DNA of 64,000 nt from Triticum aestivum (lineage: Eukaryota > Streptophyta > Magnoliopsida > Poales > Poaceae). The DNA lies in contig NC_057802.1 of NCBI RefSeq assembly GCF_018294505.1, positions 556,635,948 to 556,699,947 on the forward strand, given 5' to 3'. This document shows positions 1-10,390 of the stretch, piece after piece; position 1 is the stretch's first letter; every line of letters begins with the position of its first letter. A model generated the notes under the pieces. It ran no database searches and was not told the origin of the DNA. It saw only the letters and a list, made by a program, of their open reading frames with translations. The position numbers and the translations under genes are program-made.

Positions 1-409
1 TGCATGCATCATGTGGCGTTTAGCACACTTGAGCCTGGGACCCACCTTTGCATGCACGTTGAACAAGCTTGCATGCCCATCGCTCCACTCGATGCATGTT
101 GATTTGGTTAGGCTTCAATGCAAACTTCTGTATACATGCATATATAACACACACACATGTTTGTATCAATTAGTCTTCGCATTTTCACCCGAGGTTTGTG
201 CTCGTCTTCTGTCATCCTGCATATAATAAAATATTGTGTCGTATTTCTGTTTGGATAACAAAATAATAAGTTCTATAATTTCTATTAGAATTCACCTGAT
301 AATTATCTTTATGCATAACAACCGTTATATCCGTCGGGTCCATGTCCATATCAGTGTTAGAATTATTACTGTGTAATCTAGATTATTGACTCTAGTGCAA
401 GTGGGAGAC
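1..409 (+). mobile_element. 3' internal end of an Angela-like Copia element
   Basis: This stretch lies directly upstream of an Angela-type LTR and ends in a purine-rich tract (AAGTGGGAGAC) that touches the LTR start. The complete Angela at 47175-55696 has the same tract at the same place, so this is the 3' internal end of a plus-strand element whose body is outside the window. Only about the last 30 bases match that other copy; the rest is AT-rich, non-coding and diverged. I see no reading frame resembling gag or pol. Confidence 0.7.
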
Positions 410-635
410 TGAAGGAAATATGCCCTAGAGGCAATAATAAAGTTGTTATTTATATTCCTTATATCATAATAAATGTTTATTATTCATGCTAGAATCGTAT
501 TAACCGGAAACTTAGTACATGTGTGAATGCATAGACAAACAGAATGTCACTAGTATGCCTTTACTTGACTAGCTCGTTGAATCAAAGATGGTTATGTTTC
601 CTAACCATAGACATGAGTTGTCATTTAATTAACGG

Positions 636-679
636 GATCACATCATTGGAGAATGATGATCACATCATTGGAGAATGAT
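636..679. repeat. 22-bp tandem duplication inside the LTR
   Basis: The 22-mer beginning GATCACATCATTGG occurs twice in direct succession (636-657 and 658-679). The three other Angela LTRs in the window have a single version, so this is a private slip duplication in this copy. Confidence 0.9.
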
Positions 680-1736
680 GTGATTGACTTGACCCATTCC
701 GTTAGCTTAGCACTTGATCGTTTAGTATGTTGCTATTGCTTTCTTCATGACTTATACATGTTCCTATGACTATGAGATTATGCAACTCCCGAATACTGGA
801 GGAACACTTTGTGTGCTACCAAACGTCACAACGTAACTGGGTGATTATAAAGGTGCTCTACAGGTGTCTCCGATGGTACTTATTGAGTTGGCATAGATCG
901 AGATTAGGATTTGTCACTCCGATTGTCGGAGAGGTACCTCTAGGCCCTCTTGGTAATGCACATCACTATAAGCCTTGCAAGCAATATGACTAATGAGTTA
1001 GTCACGAGATGATGCATTACAGAACGAGTAAAGAGACTTGCCGGTAACGAGATTGAACTAGGTATTGAGATACCGACGATCGAATCTCGGGCTAGTAACA
1101 TACCGATGACAAAAGGAATAACGTATGTTGTTATGCGGTTTGACCGATAAAGATCTTCCTAGAATATGTAGGAGCCAATATGAGCATCCAGGTTCCGCTA
1201 TTGGTTATTGACCGGAGACATGTCTCGGTCATGTCTACATAGTTCTCGAACCCGTAGGGTCCGCACGCTTAACGTTCGGTGACGATCGGTATTATGAGTT
1301 TATGTGTTTTGATGAACCGAAGGTAGTTCGGAATCCTGGATATGATCACGGACATGACGAGGAGTCTCGAAATGGTCGAGACATAAAGATCGATATATTG
1401 GATGACTATGTTTAGATTTCGGAAGGGTTCCAGGTAAGTTCGAACAAATACCGGAGTACCGGGGGGTTACCGCAATCCCCCGGGGTGTGTAATGGGCCTA
1501 TTGGGCCTTAGTGGAGAAGAGGAGGGGCGGCCAGGGCAGGCCGTGCCCCCCTCCCCCTCTAGTCCAAATTGGACAAGGAAGGGGGGGCGGCGCCCCCCTT
1601 TTTCCTTCCCCCTCTCTCCTCCTTCCTTCCCTCCTACTCCTACTCTTGGAAGGGTTGGAGTCCTACTCCCGGTGGGAGTAGGACTCCCCTTGGGGCGCGG
1701 CTAGGAGGCCGGTCCCCTCCCCCTCCTCCACTCCTT

Positions 1737-1742
1737 TATATA
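1737..1742 (+). promoter_or_regulatory. TATA box of the Angela LTR promoter
   Basis: TATATA in the context CTCCTTTATATACGGGGG. The same block is conserved in the two LTRs of the complete Angela element. It lies about three quarters into the LTR, where the U3/R boundary of this family is expected. Activity is not known. Confidence 0.6.
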
Positions 1743-2169
1743 CGGGGGAGGGGGCACCCCATAGACACACAAGTTGATCATTGATCTCTTAGCCGTGTGC
1801 GGTGCCCCCCTCCACCATAATCCACCTTGGTTATATTGTAGCGGTGCTTAGGCGAAGCCCTGCGTCGGTAGCTTCATCATCACCGTCATCACGCCGTCGT
1901 GCTGACGGAACTCTCTCTTGAAGCTCTACTGGATCGTGAGTTCGCGGGACGTCACCGAGCTAAACGTGTGCAGATCGCGGAGGTGCCGTACGTTCGGTAC
2001 TAGGATCGGTCGATCGTGAAGACGTACGACTACATCAACCACGTTGTCATAACGCTTCCGCTTACGGTCTACGAAGGTACTTGGACGACACTCTCCCCTC
2101 TCGTTGCTATGCATCACCATGATCTTGCGTGTGCGTAGGAATTTTTTTAAATTACTACGTTCCCCAACA

Positions 2170-2485
2170 CGGTTTTGTTTGCGTGCGTCCGGGCATGCGC
2201 TTTCGCCTCGGCTTCGTCGGCCCGGACCCTTGCCGCCACGAGCCCTAGCCAACTGCTGGCATTTGTGGGGTGGTTTTCTTGACTCACCCGTTGTCTTGGT
2301 TGGATGCAGTGGTGCTTTGCCTGCCCATTTTCTTGCCATCGTCTGGGCTGGCCAGTTGGCGTGTTTTCAAATGCATGCATTTTTTTCACCACGGAAATGA
2401 ATGTCTGGGCATGCTCTTCCCCTGGATCATCTGATCGATTTGCTCAGTTATATTGTGCATAAGTCACCTCGGGTTGGTGTCGAGT
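2170..2485. other. Unassigned sequence between two LTRs
   Basis: About 316 bases of moderately GC-rich, non-repetitive sequence between the Angela LTR and the next LTR. Short open frames exist on both strands but none resembles a known protein. It is probably the old target DNA of both insertions. Confidence 0.4.
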
Positions 2486-3928
2486 TGATGACCCACAAGT
2501 ATAGGGAATCAATCGTAGTCCTTTTGATAAGTAAGAGTGTCGAACCCAACAAGGAACAGAAGGAAATGGCAAGCGGTTTTCAGGAAGGTATTCTCTTCAA
2601 GCACTGAAATTATCGGCAACAGATAGTTTGATAGCAAGGTAATTTTTAACGAGCAACAAGTAGCAACGGTAACAAAGGTGCAACAAAGTGGCTCAATCCT
2701 TTTTATAGCAAAGGACAAGCCGGAACGGTCTCTTATAATAAACAAAGCGTTCTCGAGGACACATGAGAATTATCATCTAGTTACTTTCATCATGTTTATT
2801 TATTCGCGTTCGCTACTTTGATAATTTGATATGTGGGTGGACCGGTGCTTGTATGCTGCTCTTACTTGAACAAGCCTCCCACTTATGATTACCCCCTATC
2901 GCAAGCATCCACAACTACAAAATAAGAATTAAGATAAATCTAACAAAACCAGCCCCTTACGGAATAACGCATAAACTAGGGTTTAAACTGTTGTCGCTCT
3001 AGCAACCCATCATCTACTTATTACTCCACAGTGCCTTCCCTTAGGCCGAAGTATGGTAAAGTGTCATGTAGTCGATGTTCACATGACACCACTAAAGGAA
3101 GCAACAACATACATATCATCAAAATATCGAACGAATACCAAATTTACATGATTACTTATAACAAGACTTCTCTCATGTCCTGAAGAACAAAAGTAACTAC
3201 TCATAAATCATATTCATGTTCAAGATCAGAGGGGTGTTGAATCAAATAAACCAACTAGCATCAACTACGAGATGTAGTCAACACTACTAGCAACCCGCAG
3301 GTACCAATCTGAGGTTTTGAGACAAAGATTGAATATAAGAGATGAACTAGGGTTTGAGATGAGATGGTGCTGGTGAAGATGTTGATGAAGATTGGTCCTC
3401 CCACGATGAGAGTGTCGTTGGTGATGTCGATGGTTTCGATTTCCCCCTCCCGGCGAAATCGCTCCGTCGGAGAGCAAAAGTGCTCCTACCCAGGTTCCAC
3501 CTTGAGACGGCGGCGCTTCGTCCTGAAAGTTCTCTCTTTATTCTAGGTCAAAACTCTTCATATAGCAGAAGACGAGGGCCGGAGGCCAGCTATGGGCCCC
3601 ACAAGGCATTAGGGCATGCCCGGGGGGTGGCCGCGCCCTGTTGCCTTGTGGGCAACTGGTGATCCCCTCTGTTACTTCTTTGCTCCAATATTTTTTATAT
3701 ATTCTATAAAGATTCTCGGTGAAATTTCAGGTCATTTGGAGTTCTGCAGAATAGATATCTGTGATGTAGCTTTTCCAGGTCTAGAATTCCAGCTGTCAGC
3801 AATCTCCCTCTTAGTGTAAATCTTTGCAAATTAAGGGAGAAAAGACAATAGAATTGAATCACAATGTGTTATATTGATAAAAACATTATAAATATCAGTA
3901 GAAAACATGATGTAAAATGGACGTATCA
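2486..3928. mobile_element. Solo LTR of an unnamed retrotransposon
   Basis: A 1.44-kb block opens with TGATGACCCACAAGTATAGG and ends GGACGTATCA, so it has TG...CA termini. I recognise it as a common Triticeae LTR type but cannot name the family with confidence. No primer-binding site or internal domain adjoins either end, so it looks like a solo LTR. The five flanking bases (CGAGT on the left, CGGCC on the right) do not match, which means the target duplication has decayed or one end was rearranged. Confidence 0.6.
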
Positions 3929-4401
3929 CGGCCGGGTCCTTGCCCGACGATGTTTCACGTGGATGTTCTGGCCGGTTCGCTCGGTTTTGTTTTGCATGTG
4001 TTGTGTCAGGTTATGCCGGGTATCTCTCGTGAGGTGTTGCCTGGTCGATGTAGTATCCTTACTCCCTGGGTCCGGTGTGTCTTCATCGGTTGTCAGCGCG
4101 CTCTATGAAGGGTCATGCTGGGTACCTCTCGCGAGCTATTGCTGGGAGAGCACTAGCCATTGAGGAGATTAAAGAACTTATATTATATTTAGCAATTGAA
4201 GCGTATGTACCGCCTGTGGTGTTTTTGGTGTCAGCCTTCAGTCGCAATGGAGGCTGTTCGACCACTCCCAATCCACGATGTCATATCAACCATCCAAAAT
4301 TGGATCCAGGCGGGAACACCACGAGGCAATGGGTGTCAGAACATTGGAAAGGCAACAACACATGCAACCAACAGAGGTGCTATATGTCCTATCCCACGAC
4401 A
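3929..4401. other. Unassigned intergenic DNA
   Basis: No gene, RNA or repeat terminus recognised. Two short overlapping Cys/Val-rich frames near 3864-4163 begin inside the LTR and show no recognisable motif. I treat the segment as non-coding flank of the MADS island. Confidence 0.4.
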
Positions 4402-4660
4402 ACATATATTAGTATTTTACGGACCAAAAAATTAGATGCAATTTTCTTACATATGCAAAAAAAAAATTGTGTTTTCTGAGGAAAGCATGCATGTATGAGT
4501 TGCCAAGGTTGTCTTGTTCAAAAAAAGGAGTTTCAGAGGAAAACAGGAGAATGTCAAAGCGGCCGACCGACCGGTGCAATCACCTCTTTGTCATTGGTCA
4601 ATGTTTTTATATATATGATATGGAAATTAAAAAGTGTACATCAAGATCCAATCCGAGGAA
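4402..4660 (+). repeat. Locus duplication repeat A, copy 1
   Basis: First of three diverged copies of a roughly 260-bp sequence (others at 9044-9300 and 10120-10390). Shared landmarks in order are TATATTAGTATTxTA, AGGACCA, an A- or T-run, GAATGTCAAAGCGG and CTCTTTGTC followed by GATGTTTTTATATAT. The copies border the MADS gene upstream and downstream, as expected from tandem duplication of the gene-containing segment rather than from a mobile element; no terminal inverted repeats are seen. Confidence 0.65.
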
Positions 4661-5164
4661 AGTGGCATGAAAAATGGATCAGGCCACTCCCGTCCACACA
4701 CTCACCCTCACGAAGGAATTGATCGTCTGTCGTATATCTAGGTCGGTGAAGAGAACCAAATGTGTGGTGTCATAGTGGAGGAGGAGCACACTGTCGGAGA
4801 GTCATGGTCTTCGCCGCCTCGAGATCAAAAGTGTAACAAACATGCCAGCGTGCGACAGACGTCATCCTTTTTGTGGGCCAACATCGATTCGTTTCCTACT
4901 AAAACTAACATGATCAAGAAAGATCTCTTGGCGCTAATTCTTAATCCTTACCTAATATAAAAACACGGGGCGGAGTGAAACATAGCCATAAAAAATTATT
5001 TAAATACTAGAGCGCACTAGCCGAGTTATGCCTATACGCGTGGCAGCTCATGGACAGAGAATACCGAATAATACATCGTTTCCAATCATGAGTTGTCAAT
5101 TGTTCTAATGCCCGGGCCAGCCTAGACGAGCGTTCCTCAATCCTCATCCTCTTCTCTCGGCTTC
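4661..5164 (+). other. Upstream region of the MADS-box gene
   Basis: About 500 bases between repeat A and the MADS TATA box. No transposon terminus or convincing coding sequence. It becomes pyrimidine-rich (CCTCATCCTCTTCTCTC) just before the TATA box, a common feature of grass core promoters. I found no clear CArG box. Confidence 0.4.
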
Positions 5165-5171
5165 TATATAA
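5165..5171 (+). promoter_or_regulatory. TATA box of the MADS-box gene
   Basis: TATATAA in CTTCTATATAAGCACC lies 83 bases before the ATG. A start about 30 bases downstream would give a 5' leader of about 55 bases, made of CT-rich sequence ending GAGAGAGCAATGG, a good plant start context. Confidence 0.65.
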
Positions 5172-5253
5172 GCACCTACAACCCCGAGATGTAGACAGAC
5201 ACAAATCTACCTCCTCTCCTCTTCCTTTCCCTGAGCCAGCCAACGAGAGAGCA

Positions 5254-6246
5254 ATGGCGCCAAAGCAGAAGGGTGGCAATGGGCGGCAGAAGATTGCCAT
5301 CCGGCGGATCGAGAAGGAGAGCGCCCGACAGGTGTGCTTCTCCAAGCGGCGGCAAGGTCTGTTTATCAAAGCCACCGAGATGGCGGTGATGTGCGGCGCT
5401 GAGGTAGCCATCGTCGCCTCCTCACCCGGCGGCAAGGCCTTCTCCTTCGGCCACCCCTCCGCCGAGGCCGTCATTGACCGCTTCCTGTCAGGGGGCGGTG
5501 CGGGAGTCCTGAGCGTCGCTAACGATAACGAGCTGAAGAAGTTGCACCTTCAGCATGGCGAGTTGCGCATGTTGCTGAAGGAGGTGAAGGAGCGCAAAGA
5601 GTGCGTGGAGGAGGCCATGGCAAAGGAGCGCGCCGCGGGGGATCAGATTGCGATGTGGCTCAACCCCAAACTATGCGACATGGGGGAGGAGGAGATGATA
5701 GCCTTCGCCGCGGAGCTGAGGGTGGTGCGGGCTGCCGTCTCAGAACGCACAAACCAGGCGCTCCTGGATGAGCAGAACATCCACCGCATGCTCCAGGCGC
5801 GGGCGCCGCCGCTACAGCAGCTCTTCGGTGGCAGTACCTTTGAGTTTGGTAGCAGCAGCAGCGCCAACACTGGGATGGAGATGCAACAGATGCATATGGC
5901 GATGCCTCCGATGCAGGGATTCGCTGCCGGAATGGATATGCACCATATGCCAATGGAGATGCCTCCGCCACTGGGTTCGGCCTACGGGATGGATATGCAG
6001 CAGATTCTTATGCCGACTCCTTCGCCATCCATGTTCGACGCCGGGATGGAGATGCAGCAGATGGTTACAGTGATGTCGCCGCAGCTAGAGTTCGCCACGG
6101 AGGCAGAGATGCAGCAGATGTTTATGGCGATGTCTCCGATGTCAGAGTTGTCCGCCGGGATGGAGATGCCGCCGCCCACGGGAATAGCCGCGGGGGTTGA
6201 GATGGTGCAGCAGGGGCCCGGGCCGAACATGGGCTTTCCGTACTGA
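5254..6246 (+). CDS. Type I (M-alpha) MADS-box transcription factor, AGL62-like
   Basis: Single-exon gene of 330 residues, typical of type I MADS genes. Residues about 10-70 form the MADS DNA-binding and dimerisation domain (RQKIAIRRIEKESARQVCFS, KRRQGLF, CGAEVAIV, KAFSFGHPS). There is no K-box. Residues about 92-185 are charged and probably helical. From residue 207 a 19-residue unit beginning GMEMQQM/GMDM repeats five times, followed by a 12-residue partial unit and the C-terminus NMGFPY. Family knowledge: M-alpha proteins act in the nucleus, mainly in female gametophyte and endosperm development. The ATG fits the TATA box spacing. Repeats A and B on both sides suggest the locus was once tandemly duplicated. 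The frame is open throughout with no defects; the C-terminal repeat is unusual for the family. Expression is unknown. Confidence 0.88.
   Translation: MAPKQKGGNGRQKIAIRRIEKESARQVCFSKRRQGLFIKATEMAVMCGAEVAIVASSPGGKAFSFGHPSAEAVIDRFLSGGGAGVLSVANDNELKKLHLQHGELRMLLKEVKERKECVEEAMAKERAAGDQIAMWLNPKLCDMGEEEMIAFAAELRVVRAAVSERTNQALLDEQNIHRMLQARAPPLQQLFGGSTFEFGSSSSANTGMEMQQMHMAMPPMQGFAAGMDMHHMPMEMPPPLGSAYGMDMQQILMPTPSPSMFDAGMEMQQMVTVMSPQLEFATEAEMQQMFMAMSPMSELSAGMEMPPPTGIAAGVEMVQQGPGPNMGFPY
5872..6156 (+). repeat. 57-bp in-frame tandem repeat, five units
   Basis: Five consecutive 57-bp units encode residues 207-225, 226-244, 245-263, 264-282 and 283-301 of the MADS protein, then a shortened unit at 302-313. 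Units are diverged at the DNA level but keep their length exactly and share a start of G-M-E/D-M, one or two Gln/His-Met pairs, a Pro-rich middle and a small hydrophobic end. The preserved phase indicates expansion under a coding constraint. Confidence 0.9.
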
Positions 6247-6552
6247 GGAGAAGGAGACAAGATCCATACCGAGTCCGAGTCCGAGTCCGAATCCGAGTGT
6301 CTTAATCAGTCCGAGTGAGACTATCCATTGATCCATTGCATGCATGGATGGACGCCGATCCATTAGTTCATTGCCACTCTAGTTATATTATTCATCGTGC
6401 TTGATCGATCTACCTGGGTGCAAGATTTGTTATCGTAGTATTAATTAAATTAATGGCTTGTAATCTTCGTATCGGTGGCACTATGACAAAAAAGTAAAGA
6501 ACAAAAATACTATTAAGCCTTTTCTTTGGTTCTCTCTGCTGGCAACAACACA
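6247..6552 (+). other. 3' flank of the MADS-box gene
   Basis: Likely 3' untranslated region. It starts with a short GAGTCC run (CGAGTCCGAGTCCGAGTCCG near 6271), then AT-rich sequence with TTAATTAAATTAATGG near 6441, a plausible near-upstream polyadenylation region. No second gene. Confidence 0.5.
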
Positions 6553-6705
6553 AGAATGAAATGTGATGTAGTCGTGAATCTTGACCACTCCAAAAAAGAA
6601 CAATTTATATCCCCGTCGTACTTAAACATTTTCTTAGAATATATTTATTGGACATGTGAATTGTGTTTATTTCAGTAGATTTGAAACATGGAGAAAATTG
6701 TGATG
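6553..6705 (+). repeat. Locus duplication repeat B, copy 1
   Basis: Matches 9960-10119 with many substitutions. Shared landmarks are TGATGTAGTCGTGAATCTTGACCA (TTATGTAGTCGTGAGTCTTG in copy 2), TTATATCCxxGTCG and GAAACATGGAGAAxATTGTGATG. It ends exactly where the 6708-9041 element begins. Confidence 0.75.
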
Positions 6706-6707
6706 TA

Positions 6708-9041
6708 CTCCCTCCGTTCCGAAATATAGGTCGCTGGCGACCTTGTTCCGTCCAGGTGAAATCGTGCAAAAGGACTCTACTACCCCCAGTTTAAACATGA
6801 ATCCTGCTTCGTCTTCTACCTTCAGCCCTCCAGCTCCGCCCTCGCCCTCCAGCTCCACCTCCGCCCTCACCTTGCCCCCACATCCGGTGAATGCGCCTAG
6901 GTCCAGCCGTCCAGGCGCCCCCACCTCCGGCGACTGCGCCCAGGTCTAGGCGCCTCCACCTCCAGCCCAGGCGCTCCTCCTCTCCCACGTCCAGGAGCTC
7001 CTCCTGGCCCGTGCACGCCCAGGTGGAGGCTCTTCCTCAAGCTGTTGCTGGGCTCGGCTGTTGCCTGCATTTGATTCAGGAGATGTTTGCTGCCGATAAT
7101 TCAACAAATAATGTGAACAAGTTAACTGAATCTGACAGTACTGATGGAGTATAATTTATAGATATCACTAAATTTGAACTGATAATTTGAAGACAAGAGC
7201 ACTCCCTCAGTATCACAATTCAGAGATACTCCAGTGGTTCAATAGATGTACTGATGGAATATTTGCTGCCAATAATTCAAGACAAGAGTAATTCAAGATA
7301 TTTGTTGCCAATGATTCAAGTGATACTTCATCAGTATTTGTTCAAATTATTGTACGGTGTACAGACTTGCTACTGAATTTGGCAGAATTTTCAGTGCAAA
7401 ATACTCCCTGTAAAACTGTATATCAATACTCCCAAATGCCAAAATTCAGAATGTGTGTATACAGAAGAATGCCAAAATGCCAAAATGGAGTATATAAATA
7501 TGCCAATATGATAAGAGTAGAAGAATGCCAAATGTGTGTATACAGAAAGAATGCCAAATGGGGTAAAACTGTAGGTCTTGATTCCTTTTCAAAATTTTAG
7601 AAAGATACTCCAACAATTTGCATCACACTGGAGTACTTACTTTGCTTAAGAGGAAAGGAGACCCCTGTTTCATGCTTAATATTCACAGCCCATGGCTCCA
7701 AGGCCAGGAGAGAACCTGAAGCTACCAGTGCGCGTGCTCCAAGTGCAAACAAGTGCAAGCAAGAAGAGTAGTGCACTACTGATGCAAGCAAGCAGTATAC
7801 ACCAAGTTTTAATTAACTGAAAAGGTTTCAGTTAATTACTCAAACAAGAGCAGTGCACTACTCTACTCCAGGAACTCCAGGAAATTGACAAGGGTAGCAA
7901 GTTAACAGGAAATTGACAGTAGGGCTACTACAGGAACTCCAGAAACTTGACAGTAAACTTGCACATTCTTTACTTTAAGTGGTGTACTCCTAAATCAGCT
8001 TGCATCAGCTACTGCAATACTTTAACGAGTACAAATACTGAATTTTGAGACAGTACAAATCTTACTGAATTTCAGAGCTCAAGTACAGTACAAATCTTAC
8101 TGAATTTTGAGACAGTACAAATTTCAGAGTTCAGAGTTCAAATACTCCATCCATTAGCTTCAGAGTTCAGAGTACAGTACAAATCTTACTGAATTTCAGA
8201 GGTGGACTTCTTAAATTTTGAGACAGTACACATCTTACTGAATTTTACTCCTAATGCATCCACTAACTAATCTGGGTATGATCCACTAACTAATCCTACT
8301 CCATCCAGCCTCACTAACGCATCCACTAACTAATCCTACTCCATCATCCATCCAGCCTCTGGAGTACAGTCAAGCTGAAGTACAAGAAGAATCCATTCAT
8401 TACAGCAAGCTCAAGCATCAACAAACCTCACGGCGTCGGCGTCGGCGTCGTCGGGGAAGTCCAGCTCATGGCGGCGTCCAGATGAGGCTCCAGCTCCTCA
8501 TCACGGCGACGTCCAGATGCGGCTCCAACTCCTCCCGCTCGGGCTCCAACTCCTCATGCCGCCGTCTTCACGCCCGCGCCGGCGCCGCTCGGGCTCCGCT
8601 TCAGCGCCTCCTTCACGCCTCTCCACAAAGCAGATCGAGCGCCGGCGCACTGAGATCTAGCACCAGCGCACGCGGATGCAGCTCCTCCTCGCCCAGCAGC
8701 GCGTCGCCGGCGCATAAAAAATGGAAGCTTTGTGTCTCTGCTGCTGCAGGCGGATTAGCGGTGCGACATGAATCAGGGTGGTGGGGAGCGGTGAGCTAGG
8801 CCGCGGTGCAGAGCAAGATACCGGCGAGAGGGGGGGAGAGGGAGCATCGACTGGGAGAGGGCGGTGACGGGGAGGACGGCGTCGCGCACGAGAGAGAGAG
8901 GCGAGTGGGGAGAGAGCGGCGACGGGGAGCGCTGGTGGGGAGCGACTGGTGAGGGTAGAAAGGGAAAGTCACGAAAATTCGTAGCTTGGCAAAATTTGCA
9001 CTGTAGATCGTTAAACGACCTATATTTCGGAACAGAGGGAC
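6708..9041. mobile_element. 2.3-kb element with Stowaway/Mariner-type terminal inverted repeats
   Basis: The left end CTCCCTCCGTTCCGAAATAT continuing AGGTCG is matched by an inverted right end GTCCCTCTGTTCCGAAATAT continuing AGGTCG: 24 of 26 positions by eye. Both ends abut the dinucleotide TA (6706-6707 and 9042-9043), the Tc1/Mariner target duplication. The paralogous sequence at 10111-10121 lacks the insertion. Typical Stowaway elements are a few hundred bases or less, so this one is very long. I found no transposase; the interior is AT-rich with short tandem repeats, then a GC-rich block at about 8420-8960 with Ser/Arg-rich frames of no recognisable family. It is probably a non-autonomous Mariner derivative that gained foreign DNA. 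Confidence 0.75.
8038..8250. repeat. Degenerate tandem repeat inside the 2.3-kb element
   Basis: The motif GACAGTACAAATCTTACTGA recurs about five times here, with intervening TTTCAGAGTTCAGAG variants. Immediately downstream CCACTAACTAATCCTACTCC is repeated (8281-8350). No coding capacity. Confidence 0.75.
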
Positions 9042-9043
9042 TA

Positions 9044-9300
9044 TATGTTAGTATTGTACTATAAGGACCAGGAAACTAGGTGCGATTTTTTTCTGTTTGC
9101 ATGAGTTTTTTTTAAAGCATTCGTGCATTAGCTGCCTGTGTTGTGTTGTTGAAAAGAAAGAAAGGAGTTTTCGAGGAAAAAGAAAAGAAAGAAAAGAAAG
9201 GAGAATGTCAAAGCGGTTGGTGGACGCGATCTCCTCTTTGTCCTTGGTCGATGTTTTTATATATCGGAAATGGAAGGTAAAAAAGGCATATGTCTATTAG
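9044..9300 (+). repeat. Locus duplication repeat A, copy 2
   Basis: Follows the TA at the right end of the 2.3-kb element and matches 4402-4660 and 10120-10390 (ATGTTAGTATTGTAC, AAGGACCAGGAAAC, GAATGTCAAAGCGG, TCTTTGTCCTTGGTCGATG). Removing the inserted element joins repeat B directly to this copy, giving the same B-A order as at 9960-10390. Confidence 0.7.
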
Positions 9301-9959
9301 GGCAGTGACTGGGCGAAGGTTCTGGGCTGCACCCAGCAGCAGACCTGACACTCGTTCTTAATCCTGGTCTAATGAAAACATCTGAAGTACATGTGACAGT
9401 TAACCGGTAGAAAACATTGTATAATACCGCTTTGAGACTTTATTTACGCTAAAATGCTTGTAGGAATACAAATAATTTTGGGAGCAGATAAAAGGTAAGC
9501 ATGATGACTTGCTTTTTCGAGGGAAATGATGACTCACACTACCAAATTTAGGAGTGTGAGCTTTGATTTTTGTCTCCTTCCATTCATGGCATCAAAAGTA
9601 TAACCAAATATTGTTGAGATCAACTAGTTGATGACGAGAGCTCTCCTTGAACTCTCTACACCACTTCTTCGATCTCCTCCAGGGCCTTTACTGGGACCCC
9701 CACCACTCCTTCCCGGCTCGCCGTCGATGAAGTGATGGTGTGGGTCCCCTTTTGTGTACAGTAGGTAGTAGACTTTGGCTTCCTTAGTGGAGTATGCCGC
9801 CATGGCGAGTCATGAGCTTACCACCGATAGTTGGCGGGCTCCTTTCAGTTGCTTGGGTGATGGTCAACTCCGTCACTACCGTTGGTCTTGATCCGGCTGT
9901 TGTCGGCACAGGCTACTTCATCCAAGTGAGCTCCCAAAACTAGGCCTCATCACCCTAAA
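9301..9959. other. Gene-free stretch between repeats A2 and B2
   Basis: If the A-MADS-B unit was duplicated, this is where the second MADS copy should be. I see no MADS-box coding sequence, only about 660 bases of unique-looking DNA. The second copy was probably deleted or replaced. Confidence 0.4.
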
Positions 9960-10119
9960 CAGAATGCAAGGATGAATTGTTATGTAGTCGTGAGTCTTGA
10001 CCATTCCAAGATAAAACGACTTATATCCTTGTCGGGCTGATTTTTCTTAGAAAAGATTTATGTCACATCTGAACTATGTGTATTTGAACATATGTGAAAC
10101 ATGGAGAAGATTGTGATGG
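9960..10119 (+). repeat. Locus duplication repeat B, copy 2
   Basis: Paralogue of 6553-6705. It ends GAAGATTGTGATGG and runs straight into repeat A copy 3 with no element in between, so it preserves the empty target site of the 2.3-kb Mariner-type element. Confidence 0.72.
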
Positions 10120-10390
10120 TATATATTAGGATTGTAAGGACCAGAAAACCATATGTGATCTTTTATGTATGCATGAGTTTTTTTTTGGAAAAGCAGGCAT
10201 GTATGAGCTTCCTTTGTTGTGTAGTTGAAAAGAAAGAAAGAAGTTTCCGAGGAAAAAGAGAAAAGAAATAAATGAGAATGAAGAATCAATGATTAATATT
10301 TTTTTAACACATCAGTACAGATACAAGCATTCATATATCAATCAGTGATTGATGTGATGTCCTCTTTGTCGGTGATCGATGTTTTTTGTA
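10120..10390 (+). repeat. Locus duplication repeat A, copy 3
   Basis: Starts with the unoccupied TA (10120-10121) followed by TATATTAGGATTGTAAGGACC. It continues with the A-repeat landmarks and ends TCGATGTTTTTTGTATAC, where the tail of the LINE begins. The LINE truncates it relative to copies 1 and 2. Confidence 0.7.

Larger units (their letters stand above)
410..2169 (+). mobile_element. Angela/WIS-type Copia 3' LTR
   Basis: The LTR opens with TGAAGGAAATATGCCC and closes with ACGTTCCCCAACA, the Angela termini also present at 42555 and, inverted, at 47175-48883 and 53991-55696. It is about 1.76 kb, the usual size for this family. A polypurine tract precedes it, so it is the 3' LTR of a plus-strand element. 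The first five bases after it are CGGTT; the matching target duplication would lie left of the window. It differs from the other Angela LTRs at many sites and carries a private 22-bp duplication, so it is an older insertion than the 47-55 kb copy. Confidence 0.93.

Noticed and set aside
2104..2400. 98-residue plus-strand frame
   Set aside because: It starts inside the Angela LTR and runs out across the insertion boundary, so it cannot be an old gene; no motif.
5007..5474. 155-residue minus-strand frame over the MADS promoter and start
   Set aside because: It overlaps the MADS domain codons on the opposite strand and has no motif; a composition shadow.
8482..8799. Ser/Arg/Ala-rich plus-strand frame in the 2.3-kb element
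   Set aside because: Low-complexity translation of a GC-rich block with no recognisable domain; kept only as part of the element.
9301..9959. Second MADS-box gene or remnant
   Set aside because: Expected from the A/B repeat order, but no MADS-domain codons could be found on either strand.
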